A DNA stretch of 64,000 bases from Apostichopus japonicus (taxonomy: Eukaryota; Echinodermata; Holothuroidea; Aspidochirotida; Stichopodidae). Of the stretch, positions 20,940 to 32,584 are shown in pieces; position 1 is the first letter of the stretch; each line of letters opens with the position of its first letter. The stretch is taken from contig NC_092569.1 of the NCBI RefSeq assembly GCF_037975245.1, positions 31,750,668 to 31,814,667 of the forward strand. The letters are read 5' to 3'. Made by a program: the position numbers and the translations under genes. The notes under the pieces were generated by a model, which was not told where the DNA came from, did no database searches, and was given only the letters and a program-made list of their open reading frames with translations.

Positions 20940-21952
20940 GTATTGTACAGTCAACAGACTTTAAGGGTCCTTCTCCGTGTTCAAGGCTTTGAATAAGAAC
21001 ACAAACTGAGCAGCTTTTTGAGTTCCAAGGTGGTGTGTCAGCTTAGAGTGGACCAGACCATATGATGGTTCAAGTTTCTGTGGAATAGCCTGTACCTATA
21101 TATACACTGTATGACATACATCCAGGTGTTTAGGACACTATATTACATGTGGAACCTGTGCTCATTTGGCTTTCTGCTTGTCATTGTGGATATAAATAGG
21201 ATAAATAAATAATCCTGTTCACCACGATTGTGATTCATTGCCAAACACAAAAAGAACTCTATTTGGCGGTGTCCATACAAGCATTGCAAGTGGTGGCATG
21301 GGACAAAAGACATTCCTCTCACTAGTCAAAAAATACTATACTTTCAACAAATGTAAGTTTGACACGAAGAAAACTTGGTCCGAAACAACAATCTGCTAAA
21401 CAAAATAAGTAAACACCTATCTATCCCGAAAACTTTATGGATGATGGTGTGAAACCTACAGACCCCTATATGCCATAGGAAATGTACTTAATACACATAT
21501 ATATATTGATGTAGGCCCCTCTCTAGCTAAAAATAATTCTGCCCAAAACTCGCACTCAAAATACCTCTTTTGAAGCATTACTTCCTCATGAGCAGCTTTC
21601 CTTTTGCCATTAAGTGATGATGAATTAATTAGTTTTTCAAAAACTGGTTTCAAAAAGGCAGCATTTTGCGTCCTTTCCTATGGTTTTTCTCAACTTCACT
21701 GATTCCACGATGCCATAACGACATACATAACTAGCTTATCTATTCAAATCTTATTTCAAATGTTGGCATAAAAGTCGAAAAAGATATTTTCCGTTGAGAT
21801 CCAAATAAACCTCGCTCGTAATATGAATATTTGAAAGCTACGAACGTCATTGGCCAATACGTAATGCAACACCATGCTTGCTTTGTTTAGATTGTCTATG
21901 GCAGTTGTACCAGGATCTATTTCTAGCAACGGCTCATAACTAAACCTGCATC
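20940..21952. repeat. Duplicon, copy 1 (matches 29890-31930 in part, and 49920-50590)
   Basis: Landmarks shared with the other copies are GTGTTTAGGACACTATATT, CACAAAAAGAACTCTATTT, TTTCAACAAATGTAAGTTTG and GTAGGCCCCTCTCTAGCTAA. On the minus strand, 21456-21653 has an open frame (LINSSSLNGKRKAAHEEVML) also present at 31763-31920 and 50105-50270. It is listed as a finding, because no domain is recognised and upstream frames are broken. Confidence 0.7.
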
Positions 21953-22109
21953 CATGGGCGTCAATCCAGGGGGGACGGGGGTATACGTCCCCCCCCCCCA
22001 CATTCACATTTGGAAAAAGAGTAGTGTCGTGGCTCTATTTGGTTACGGCTTACACATCTTAGGATTCATATCCTCGAATATCACTCAATGTTGCTGAATG
22101 GAGAATTCC

Positions 22110-22410
22110 ACCCAGATCTCGTGAGTTGGTACCCTGAGCTCTCCAACAATCTTAAGCTTAGTCTGCCTTGATTTCGAGGCCAGTTCCATTCGTCGTCGGT
22201 TGAAGGGTATAGACAAATATTCAAGTTGATGATTCCAGTGGTACGGGCTATGTTTGGTGAAGTCGAAGCTCTCTTGCGGTTGCTCCTCGTCTCCTCCGCC
22301 AGTTCGACGGAAGCCGATAGATCTTTTAGTGCTTTGAGGCGTTGAAGACAAGGCTACGGAGCACCATGACTCAACAGAGGCTGAACCATGTGATCGTGTG
22401 TTATATTCAC
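22110..22410 (+). pseudogene. hAT transposase C-terminal (dimerisation) remnant
   Basis: One frame reads VSSASSTEADRSFSALRR. After a two-base shift it continues LKTRLRSTMTQQRLNHV. This matches the conserved hAT C-terminal pattern (AS.ER.FS.L...K..LRSTM...RL). The frameshift and missing N-terminal parts make it a relic. It lies only about 150-450 bp from the left end and points rightwards, so it is more likely a nested hAT fragment than the 3' end of the enclosing element's own gene. Confidence 0.7.
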
Positions 22411-23481
22411 CGCGCAGGGACGTCGTTAGAGGGGGTGTGTGTCACAACTTCCGTGGGATAAAACAAAATGTCACCTTCTAGCGCCCCGTCTGTTGCGACC
22501 CCGGGTTTTTCCTTTGGCATTCAAAGCCGATAAAAATAAAATATTAGATAGATTCAGGGAAGTAAACTCAAAGGACCAAAAGACTACTGAGAGGTTTCTG
22601 AAAGTTAACAAAAACGATATATTTACAATGATACGATCTCTACTGATTTGTACAAGGATTATTGGTACTAGAAATTTGGAATATTACAGACAGATTTTGC
22701 AATATTGTACGGCCGTTAAATTTTTAAAAGATTACTTAACTTATCTTACGCGGCGCGTGCCGGCTCTCGGTTCCTTTCGTAGCTGTTCTGACCTCCTTGC
22801 GTCACCAACAACGATGTCGGGAGTATCCCTCGTAGGCTGGTATCCCGTGACTTGGTCAGAAGCAAAACCGTTCCCTGCTGGTCCAATTCGACTCAACGTT
22901 TGTTTCCCAAGGATGGCTTCCTCCTGGGTGAACTCCGAAAAACTCTGCCGAAGTCACGCCTGTCCCGGTTAAACGACGCACCAATCTAATAAACGAACAG
23001 TCCACAGGTTCCTGCGTCCGTCCCCTCGATAACTAATCTTTTATCTCAGATGAATTTCTTCTCACAATAGATCGGAAAAACTAAACTCCAAATCACCGAA
23101 AATATCTCTTCTTATATATAGCCGGGTTTAATCTCCCGAAAGTTCTTTTCCAGGAATCCTGACGGAAAAACATCGAGAATCATCCATGTCTCGAAGATAC
23201 GACTGACAGTTCAACGTTCATTGGTCGACGATATTCGGTCGCCTGCTTAAAATAACTTCCCGTATGTTCTGGAAATTTGTAATCGCTAATACCGAATAGC
23301 GCCATCATTTCTCGTCGCTTCCAGAAAAAAAAACGCACAAGTTGTCAGTCACGACGAGTGACCTACTTATCACCCAGACCAGCGTATACTGAATACACGT
23401 ACAATGAACACAGTCGTTCGTGACAGTGTGGGTGTGTCTCACCCCCAAGCCATGGTAAAACTGACGCTAGTTGGAAAATTG
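22411..23481. other. Interior of the hAT insertion, unrecognised
   Basis: A 177-codon open frame at 22439-22972 (+) has no recognisable domain, sits inside a transposon and has biased composition; I do not call it a gene. CAGGGACGTCG at 22415 resembles a hAT-type end, and AGCTACGTCCCTG ending at 24262 could be its partner, but no target duplication is visible. Confidence 0.4.
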
Positions 23482-23516
23482 GAGTGCGACAGTCGGAATT
23501 TCCGACTGTCGCACTC
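23482..23516. repeat. Perfect palindrome, 17-bp arms and one central base
   Basis: Left arm GAGTGCGACAGTCGGAA, one T, then its exact reverse complement. It lies within the hAT insertion. It could form a cruciform, or be two abutting transposon ends. Confidence 0.9.
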
Positions 23517-24770
23517 TAGTTTATCTAGGCCTTTTCATGTAAATTTTTTTAAAAATTTCGGTCAAAATTGACCTTTAACCTGTCATATTTACCACGTTTT
23601 CCTTGCCACTTTGGGAAATCGTTTCTCGCGATTCTTATACTCCATCGTACAAAACTTCTTATGATTTTGAATACTACAAAAAATGCCTAATAGAACTACC
23701 GTCATAGGCGTAGGAGCCCAATTGGTTTTGTGGGGGGGGGGGGGGGGTTGTAACCACTTGCCCGCAAAATATAACCAAAATTTTTCGCGCGCGTTACGCG
23801 CGCACCACACATGATCATGTGCATATCATACAGGCATGCATCGGTTTTTACATCGCATGCAAATAGCATACAATCATTTTCCGTCTTATTACCCTTCCGT
23901 ATTGGTGATAATTGTTGGGTAATAATAATATCAGTATAACCACTGAAAAACAAATTGCAAATTATCCAAAAAGCTATCAGCATATTGCCCGAATTTCACA
24001 AAAATATTTGGTTGGTGTGGGGGGGGGGGGGCAATAAGTTTTTGAAATGAGTGCCAGTGGGTACAAATGTATCGCAACAAGTTCGTAACAGAAGTGCAGT
24101 CGCGAAAGATTGGGTTTTCTGACTGACACTGACCGTATCGTTGACGAGTAGCGGGAGGGTGGGGGGTACAAAGCAGCAGTTGGAATTTTCTGGCTTCAAC
24201 ACCGATTTTCAGCCACTACACCCCCCCCCCCCCCAAATCATCAGGCCTTAGCTACGTCCCTGGGTACATAGTGGTTACATAGTACGCTCCGACCAGAATT
24301 CACCCGATAACCAGATGCAAATCCACCTAGCAAGCGAGGTAACTTGCTTGAGGACTCCAACGAACAACCACTGATTTATTTTCATGCCTTCATCACTTTA
24401 GCCACCACTTACATGGGACCTATTCTAAGTCTGACGATACATGCGCATGTGTGAGGTCCTGAAATCATAATAAAAGTTGTTTGTCTTGCTATCCTTGTTT
24501 TCAAATTTCATGTAAATGTATTCTCGTAGACCTAGCAACCTGGTTTAACATGCTGGCGCCAAATTTGCGCTAAGCTCGCTATACGAACTCGGATATGGGC
24601 TGTGCCTTATTAGTTAGTTATTTAAATTATTAATAATGGCGTATGAGGAAATGCACCATTTTGTGGTATGACTCCCAGGACAGAAAGTCGAAAAACTAAC
24701 ATGCAGTCGCGGCGGATAGCTTCCTTCGCCTATATGTCCGGAAAAATTTTGGGACATCGTTCCTATAGAC

Positions 24771-25131
24771 CAGGGGTGGGCAACCTGCGGGCCACATGCG
24801 GCCCGCCAGTGATTTTTTTGCGGCCCGTGAGATGTCTCAAGAAAAAGAAGAAAATCAATCTATTTTGCATCATCACCAAAAACGAGCTAGCTGCTTAGAA
24901 TTTATCTGCACTTATGATGCTGTCAGGTTGGTCTATTATCACCATTAATTATCAACAGGACTGTATTGACATTATGGTTTTGTGAATACAGATTAAGTAC
25001 ACACACCTATTGCTTGAACGTCCTCGGAATCAAAGGTTTGAAATCAGCAGCAGGCCGTTGCTTAGGTGCAGCCCTGTCAATCTTTCACTCCTAAAATCTG
25101 GCCCATTCATTCAAAAGGTTGCCCACCCCTG
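24771..25131. mobile_element. Short hAT-like MITE (361 bp) nested in the larger element
   Basis: The left end reads CAGGGGTGGGCAACCTGC. The right end reads GGTTGCCCACCCCTG, its inverse over at least 15 bp. GC-rich subterminal words (GCGGGCCACATGCGGCCCGC) follow the left end. No clear 8-bp duplication can be read, so the target site may have decayed. There is no coding capacity. Confidence 0.7.
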
Positions 25132-26543
25132 CAATGGGCCTATATCTGAGGCCCTGGGGTCAGTGGCGTCGTACCCATTGGGGCCCGGGGGGCCCAGGCC
25201 CCCCCCCCCCAAAAAAATATCAAAGGTGTCATAAAATGTTGTCATAATATAACAAAAAAGTGTTTTCGAAATCGAAAAGTAGAGTAAATATTCAATTGCT
25301 CTTTGATGGTCGTTGCGGATTTTCCACACACCTCAAAGACGACATATCGGGATTAGTAATGCCATTACCTTTGAATATGTTTGTCCTAAGCTCGCGTTTG
25401 ATACAGTCTTAATTAACCTGGAAAATAATCACTTCGTTATCGCGCGTTTTACCTTAGGTTTCGCTACTTTCACTTTTTCTGCCCATGTTTTCAAACGGCA
25501 TGGCTTTTTCTTCACCCAGTCACCACTTCTCACTGGCATGGGCGGCAAGGGCGGCGGATCCGGGGCACAGGGGGCACGTGCGCCCACTTTTCCCCAAGTT
25601 AAAAATGTGCCCATTTTCTACATACAAATTGAGGTGTCTCAAGTTAGCAAGAGGCCAGGGAACCAGAATGAACACTCGGGAAGGGCTTTTTTCCGGCCAT
25701 CTGAGGGTTGTAAAACAAAAATTTTCTACTACGCTCTGCGCCAACCGATGGTGGCGCTCCGCTCATATAGTCGTGCATACAACTTTGCAACTCCTGGCTA
25801 CGCCTCTGACTCTTAGTGAATTTCTGTGGGTCTAACTCAAAGCTATTTCGAATGAAACAAATTTGTTAAGATATTAACAAGAAATAAACTCTAATTCGGA
25901 AGATTCCTACATTAGCAACTAGCATGATTTCGCCTCATTTTGTCTCAAAAGAAAACTTGTTCCTTGTTTCCCAATTTGCACATTGGATATTGCAGTGCTA
26001 GTATGCATATTTTCCTTGAGAGGGGGGGGGGGGGGGCGTTGATAGAGTGATGTGTGTACACAAATAAGATAATACAATAAGAGTTGTAAAGGGTACTAAG
26101 GCTGCATCAGTCCAATCGAATTGCTGCAAAGTGCCCTTTGATGTCGGTGCCCCCCCCCCCAGATTAAAAGTGCTTCCGCCGCCCTTGATGGGCGGTGATC
26201 ATGGATCAGCGAACACGAAAATGTTTCGATATCTTAAATGTTGGGCGCTTCTGGGAGACGAGGAATTGGTAAACTTAGGAATAAATGGCGATCACTTCCT
26301 TCGAAAATATTTCCCAAAATAAAAAATTGCCGGAAATTTTTATCAATTTTAGGGGTGTTGCTTTCTGCCATAATGCACGGGAAGTGCCGTTTCCTGCAAT
26401 CTGAGGGGTCTGCCAGAAGAAAAATTTTCTTGTACGATGCGCGCCAACCGATGGTGGCGCTCCGCTTAGATGGTACTTACGGCCGGAATACTCGAATCGA
26501 TTCCGTCCCCCCCCCCACGTTTCAAATCGGATTGACGCCCCTG
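25132..26543. repeat. Internal repeats of the hAT insertion
   Basis: A GC-rich segment including CCAACCGATGGTGGCGCTCCGC occurs at about 25742-25763 and again at about 26444-26465, each preceded by a similar AAAATTTTCT context and a TCTGAGGG word. C or G runs lie at 25199-25210, 26022-26036 and 26150-26160. No gene is seen. Confidence 0.6.
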
Positions 26544-26551
26544 CCTGCATC

Positions 26552-27085
26552 TCTTATTGGTTGAGTTCAAACATGTGGGTTGGGGGAACTGTATGCGATT
26601 AATATTAAATGTGAAATTTGTCGGAGGACACTTTTCTCATTATCTGCAAATGTCCTTAATTACTCGCCAATTAACGCTTGGCAGGGAAGAAACTTGGCTA
26701 ATATCTGAGTTCGTTGTTTTGCGATTGATAAATGTTACAAAAATTGATGTCTTGGCAAAAAAGTGGAAAACGGCGACAAAACGCAAAATGCTCTTTTATA
26801 AACATATATCATTTAAGAAAAATTCGTCGGCTGCTACACGTTCAAGCAAAGAAAGGCCATTGACTTTACATTGTCGGTAGTTCAGTTGAAATCCTTATAT
26901 TTTGCATCGAGTTTTTACCACTTCATTACTTCGTTAAATAACATATGAGAAGACGTGTATCTGGGCTCTGGAAATGATGTGCACAATAATTTCTCCAAGT
27001 AAAACATATAACCAAACATAATTTGCTTCATGTTGTAATTTTTTATTTGTGTTAAGGATTCCTGTATAAGTCTTAACAATAAACC
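26552..27085. repeat. Duplicon continuation, paralogue of 50600-50776 joined to 52469-52830
   Basis: Here GATAAATGTTACAAAAATTGATGTC is uninterrupted (quoted in two parts: GATAAATGTTAC, then AAAAATTGATGTC). In the other copy a TTAA-flanked element splits it. The tract ends at 27085, where CAATAAACCCGTTTG abuts the start of the next duplicon copy, so this is a duplication junction. Confidence 0.75.
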
Positions 27086-29069
27086 CGTTTGAAAGTAGTT
27101 ACCAACTAAAGTAATAAAATAAAAACAAAGCGTAAAATTTGTTTGTCTGGCAGGTGAGCACGTGTATATCAGTGATGTCAATATCTTTTTTTTGTATGGA
27201 GAGCAAAATTTAATCGAAAGAAAACAGGTAGCCAAGCAGACATACTATTGTTATGTAAATAGTTGATTGTGTTTTGTAACATTATAGTGAAAATAGCACT
27301 CAACAAGTATGTACTTGCTGTATACTCTGGAACATCGAGTAGGTTGGCTACATATTATTAAACAAAAGTGTAATAAAAAATATGGAACATCATAAGATTT
27401 TCTCTTTCTGTAAAGTGCATCCTGTAGGCTCGTACTATCAATGGTAGTCATTTAGATACTCATAACTGCCTGGAAATTTCAGTTAACTTGACATTTGCAT
27501 GCATCCTTTGTTTTACTTTTTCAAATTAAAAAAATCTCCAACAGTTGTTCACATTAGACACTTGAAGATAGCATCTGCTTTTATCACCTCTCGTAATGGT
27601 ATAAATTAGCACCATATACAGATTACTTTGAGAACTTGTTGATATTGCACATGGTTTACAGCTTCTAGCATTATATGTGTGAATGGTTGCAACCATATGA
27701 AGAGAGCTGGTCTACACAGAGTTCATTCCTTGCTGAAGGCATACACTGAGTTTACGTGTGATGGTGATTGTACATGTTTGCGTGTGTATAATATGTTACG
27801 CCCATGGATCACAATAACTCACAAAGTACATAATGGGTTAATTAACGTCATGATTGGTATGCAGATTTCTCTGTTTAGTACAAGATTCTCATTTTTCATA
27901 AAAAGCAGCGGTCAAAACCTGGAACATTTATTCACCTTACTCCAACTAGGATGAAGTTTGAACTTACAATAATACGTGCACATGTTTACCTTGAAAATGG
28001 AGTAAAAAAAATTACAGATAATCAGTCAGGTCAAAGGCCAATTGATGTCAACATAGTTCAGGGTCTGAGACTTTGTAAACACAGTTATTTCAAAAATGAA
28101 CATTGGGTGAACATCATATTTAATATGCGGAAACAGTATAGTGATTTTAACAACCCTATTGTTTATATAGGTATCAAAGGTCATCTTCGTTCATCATCAA
28201 TGACATGATAACTCCCCCCCCCCAAAAAAAAAAACCTTAGATAAGCTGCTTAGACGTACATGTGCAATGATTTGTAGCTTTGCTCTATTACAAGTTTAAA
28301 GTTCAAGTTAGTTGTTGTTGTTAACACCAAGGGTTATTTATAATCACCATATGTCACAGCCTGATAATCCTTATCATGGAATAACTCCATATGTATATAG
28401 CTTGGATTCACTTCAACTTCATACATACCAGAAGCCTATCACGTGTTGTAGGGGTCAGGGGTCATTGAGATCACCACAGGTCAAAGTATTAAAATCTCTA
28501 AGCATATTTGTTACTCCAAATTCATAGAGCTTTTGGATGAACTTTATTCTCAATATTTGGTTCCTATTAACTAAGTTCAATTATTTCAGGAGTGCAAAAG
28601 TCATTGGATTTTGGAGGTCAGCAGAGGTCAAAGTAAAATATCTTGCAAGTATAGTTGCTCCAAAATTAAAGCTGGGTGATATTTGCACTTGGTATATTAA
28701 GTGCAGTAGGTACAACTTGTACAAACATCCTATGGTTTGTTTGTTTAAAGGTCAAAGTTCAATTTGGTTAAGAGTGCTCTTATTATGTAAACCATGTAAA
28801 CAGTAGAGAATGCAAGCATTTGGCTGACCATGTTAGCTAATTATGGTCTAATCTTGAAATCTTGGCTGCAGTGTTATATTTAATAATCTCACGTGACTGT
28901 TATGAAGTTCTGAAGGTAACCTCTTATTAGTAGCCAGATTTCTAAAACTGATGCTATATGTTGTGAATGAGGGGTTTGGCGATGTATCAGAATCAGTGCC
29001 AACAGCAGCAGATTTGGTAAACCAACTGAATCCCTTTTTTCTGAGATAATTGGGGTTATAGATTTAATC
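27086..29069. repeat. Duplicon copy 2, first part (paralogue of 46380-48350)
   Basis: Collinear with 46380-48350. Landmarks are GGCAGGTGAGCACGTGTATA, TTGTTATGTAAATAGTTGAT and GGTTGCAACCATATGAAGAG (in part). AGGTCA-type units lie at 27940-28210 and 28410-28770. Open frames of 70-90 codons here are not preserved in the other copy, so I call no genes. Confidence 0.75.
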
Positions 29070-29566
29070 TAAATACAGAGCTCCCAACTGACCCGCATTT
29101 CGCAGGTTGGACCCGCATTCTAACACCCAAACCCGCTGACCCGCGCAAGCGTCCGAAAAACCCGCATTGTAATTGTCAAGTATACATAAAAAATTGCATC
29201 AAAGTTGACTTAGCAACCATCATTTCTTTAGCATTTAGCATAATAGAGTATGAAACCTCCTTGACAGCATCATTTGAACCTCAAATTAGCCTATATTTCT
29301 TTTCATTGGGGCGAGCAGCGAAATTTTCATGCCACGGGAAAGAATGAATTATCACCTACTATTCAATTTATTGATGTTACACACAAAAAAATGCATATTT
29401 CTCAGAAAATTTTGGGTGACAAAAGGCTTTCTAAGTGCCACCATTTTACATGTAGGCATCACCAGGATACCCAAAAAAAATATTATAATTATACCCCTCC
29501 CCCAGGACGGCGATTCGTGGCATGGACCAGCATTTACCTTCTCAAGAGTTGGGAGCTATGTAAATA
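29070..29566. mobile_element. Inverted-repeat DNA element, 485 bp, absent from the paralogous copy
   Basis: The element 29076-29560 has ends CAGAGCTCCCAACT and, inverted, CATAGCTCCCAACT. TAAATA flanks it on both sides (29070-29075 and 29561-29566). The paralogue at about 48345-48370 runs straight through with no insertion. The 5' part is full of ACCCGC words (ACCCGCATT occurs repeatedly). It has no transposase, so it is a MITE-type element. The superfamily is uncertain; the termini look hAT-like but the visible duplication is 6 bp. Confidence 0.8.
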
Positions 29567-31930
29567 GTTAAAATTATTACTTTCTTCCAGTAACTGGATT
29601 TGTAAAATGTATATATATGTATCAAAATTCATATTTTTGTTAGGTTTCTTTGAAGAATTGAGCAAACTTATCAAACATGGAGGGTTTATATTGCTACGGT
29701 TTGGCTATTTCAGAACAGTGGTCATCTGGAGGCATTGATGTTAGAACATGCGCCTCTGTGTACATATCACAAATATCATTTTTATTACCGTAGTGTACTT
29801 TTTAATATAAGTTGTTATATCTTAACTTAAACTAGAGCCTTTTCTATTATGTGGTTGATTTACTATGTTTTATAATAAGTCTATACATAAGCGCCAGCAG
29901 CATGTGTTTAGGACACTATATTTCATGTGGAACCTGTGCTCATTTGGCTTTCTTCTTGTCATTGAGGATATAAATAGGATAAACAAATAATCCTGTTCAC
30001 CACGATTGTGATTCATTGCCAAACACAAAAAGAACTCTATTTGGCGGTGTTCATACAAGCCTCGCAAGCGGTGGCATGGGACAAAAGACATTCCTGTCAC
30101 TAATAGTCATCGGTTCTCCAGCAAAATGTTTAGAATAACGGGAAAGGTAATCGTTTAGCTATAATACAATAGGAAACTGGTTAGTCTGTGTGTATGTATT
30201 TTTGTATGAAGCGAATTTGTTATTCTGTCGTGAGCGAGTACAATAGCTGGACCCGGTTAATTGGAGTTTACCCAAAGGGTAGACTAACTTTAAAGAGAAA
30301 GGGTAGACTACCCAAATGGTAGACTCACAGACTAACTTTAAACAAATATATTACACTGAATGTAGCCTAATATGATTACTTCGATGTATTGATAGTCTGA
30401 AGTGCTCGCTCTCCACAGCAAAAGGTACAAGTAGGATCCAACGTTTCAAAATCAAATAAGAGTTACGCCTAAAACTTAGAATTGAGTTCCAAAACTAACT
30501 AGAACGCCTTTCACTTTACGACAGGCTGTCCATGCAAGTTACCTACCAGGCGTTATTAGGAAAGAGTACATAACTTGCGAAGCAAAATCAAAAGCACTCA
30601 GGAAATATCCAACAGTTCCTGTAACAGACAAACTATGCAACAGTCAGATAACCCAATAGGAATGACATTAAACATACATATCAGTTAACAACCTAACGTT
30701 AGCCTTACTCATAAGGCACCAGTAACCCCTGGCCAGTAACCAACCTAAACTATTCAACATTGCACAAACTGAAATAGCGCCGTAAATTTCTAAAAAACAA
30801 TCCAGTGTTTCCTAACATGTGGCTCAACGGTTTCTGATTACAATAGCTATGCATAACTTGCATAGATTACACTCACTACAACTAGATAACGAAACTCACA
30901 CCGGAACCTAGTATCATATTACAATAGCAAGAACGTACACTAAAATCATATGAATACACCTACCTCGTGCCCCCCCCCCACCCCCACCACCACCTCATCT
31001 AAATAAAACTGCTACAGGCCCATGGGTTCACTGGGCCAACAACCAACTCCTTTAGTTAACATGATACACCGCGGACCATCATAAGCATACGGCATTTATT
31101 ACAAAGAATGAAATGAAAATATTGCCACCCTAAATATGATAACTCAAAAAGTAATGTTGGATGAGCTTCATATACTGCTGAGGTCAACGGAGGTCAAATA
31201 AAAGCCGACATTCCATAAAGTAGCCTTCGATCACGACAAAAAAAAACTCTATAAATTTTTTATTAAAAGATCCTTCGGTTCGCAACAAATCCAAGTATAG
31301 TAACTTTAGGAATAATCTAATGCATATCATTCGCATTGCTAAAACAAATTACAGATACTTTCAACAAATGTAAATTTGAGACGAAAAAAATTGGTCCGAA
31401 ATCAACAATCTGCTGAACAAAAATAAGTGAACACTTTTTTAATTTTTTTTTTATAAAAGTTAGAGTGAACAATAGCCCATGAAGAGTGACATAAGTCAAG
31501 AGCTAATATAGGCTGTGAGACACTATAAAATAAATCAACATGGGCCAATCAGTGCTTCACAGCAGCTTAGGAACTACTGACGGGTGGGGGGTTGCTAACC
31601 CCCTCACCCCAGAAGCACACCTAAGCGGTGCGGTGGGAGGTGTGCAGAGGTGTGACCTAAACTGAAAGCATCCAGAGATTTAGAACAGTTCGGGCATCCA
31701 GATTACTTTATGATTGATTGTGTGAAAATTAGAGAGTGACCCCTATGCCATAGGAAATGGACTTAATATATATATATATATATACATATATTTCTTGATG
31801 TAGGCCCCTCTCTAGCTAAAACTAATTCTGCACATAACTCGCACTCAAAATACCTCTCTTGGAGCATTACGTCCTCATGAGCAGCTTTCCTTTTGCCATT
31901 AAGTGACGATGAATTAATTAGTGTTTCAAA
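29567..31930. repeat. Duplicon copy 2, second part (paralogue of 48360-50270)
   Basis: Collinear with 48360-50270 and in part with 20940-21660. At 29929-30020 it keeps about 100 nt, including CTGTGCTCATTTGGCTTTC, that are missing from the copy at 48709 but present in the copy at 21140. About 180 nt at 31560-31740 look specific to this copy. A short TA run lies at 31768-31784. No gene seen. Confidence 0.7.
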
Positions 31931-31949
31931 AGCTTGCCTTAAGTGAGCC

Positions 31950-32575
31950 AAGTCTGCAGGTTTTGATGACATCAAATCTTCTTTTGTTACTCAGGTCATT
32001 TCCTATTTTTCTAAACTCCTCACTTACCATTGTTAATTTGTCTTTAGCGACTGGAGTCGTTCCCGATAATCTGAAAATTGCCAAAGTGGTCCCCATCTTT
32101 AAGAAAGGTGATCCAAACTGTTTCGTTAAATATCGAACAATTTCTGTTTTACCCTGTTTATCGAAAATTTTGGAACGTTTGTTTACAACAGGCTTTCAAT
32201 TTTTGAGACAAGTTATAATATCTTTTTCAATGGTCGGTCTGATTACCGGCCTGGTGTCTCCACTGACATGGCGCTGGCGGATGCTGTTGACAATAGAACA
32301 CAGTCATAAAAAAAAAAAAAACATACAGCCATTGGTGTATTTCTTGACTTATCGAAGGCTTTTGATACTATAGATCATACCATACTTTGTCATAAATTAA
32401 ATCATTACGGTCATAGGGGCTCATTCCTCGATTGGTTTGTTAGCTATCTTTCAAACAGAAAACAATTCACTTTTTATGAGGTTAAAAGTGCTGATGTTTT
32501 TATTTTAATATACAGTGTGGAGGTGCTATCCATGGACCCCTCCTTTTTATTATATATATACGAATGATATGCTTG
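31950..32575 (+). pseudogene. Non-LTR retrotransposon reverse transcriptase, 5' fragment
   Basis: Reads as RT motifs with frameshifts: SAGFDDIKSSFVTQVISYF, VVPDNLKIAKVVPIFKKGDP, YRTISVLPCLSKILER, then FLDLSKAFDTIDHTILCHKL (motif A with catalytic Asp kept), LDWFVSYLSNRKQF, and a damaged GAIHGPLLFIIY (motif B region). The YADD motif is not present. It stops where sequence of another element begins. Several shifts show that it is dead. The clade is not certain; it is of the broad CR1/Jockey/I type. Confidence 0.85.
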
Positions 32576-32584
32576 TCAATGAAC

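Larger units (their letters stand above)
21945..26551. mobile_element. hAT-type DNA transposon insertion (4.59 kb) with 8-bp target duplication
   Basis: The element spans 21953-26543. The left terminus reads CATGGGCGTCAATCC and the right terminus, reverse-complemented, CAGGGGCGTCAATCC (14/15 identical). Identical 8-bp direct repeats CCTGCATC flank it (21945-21952 and 26544-26551). The paralogous site near 50574-50600 reads uninterrupted from CTAAACCTGCATC into TCTGATTGGTTGA, the empty site. Runs of C or G lie just inside each terminus. The interior is a patchwork: a hAT transposase remnant, a nested CAGGGGTGGGCAACCT element, several other GGCGTA-type ends, and seven homopolymer G/C runs of 11-16 nt. 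No intact transposase was found, so it is non-autonomous now. Confidence 0.88.

Noticed and set aside
22439-22972. 177-codon open frame inside the hAT insertion
   Set aside because: No recognisable domain, no paralogue, and it lies in transposon sequence of higher GC content where long chance frames are expected.
25313-25835. Overlapping 116- and 167-codon frames
   Set aside because: They overlap each other and a minus-strand frame in GC-rich repeat sequence of the hAT insertion; no domain.
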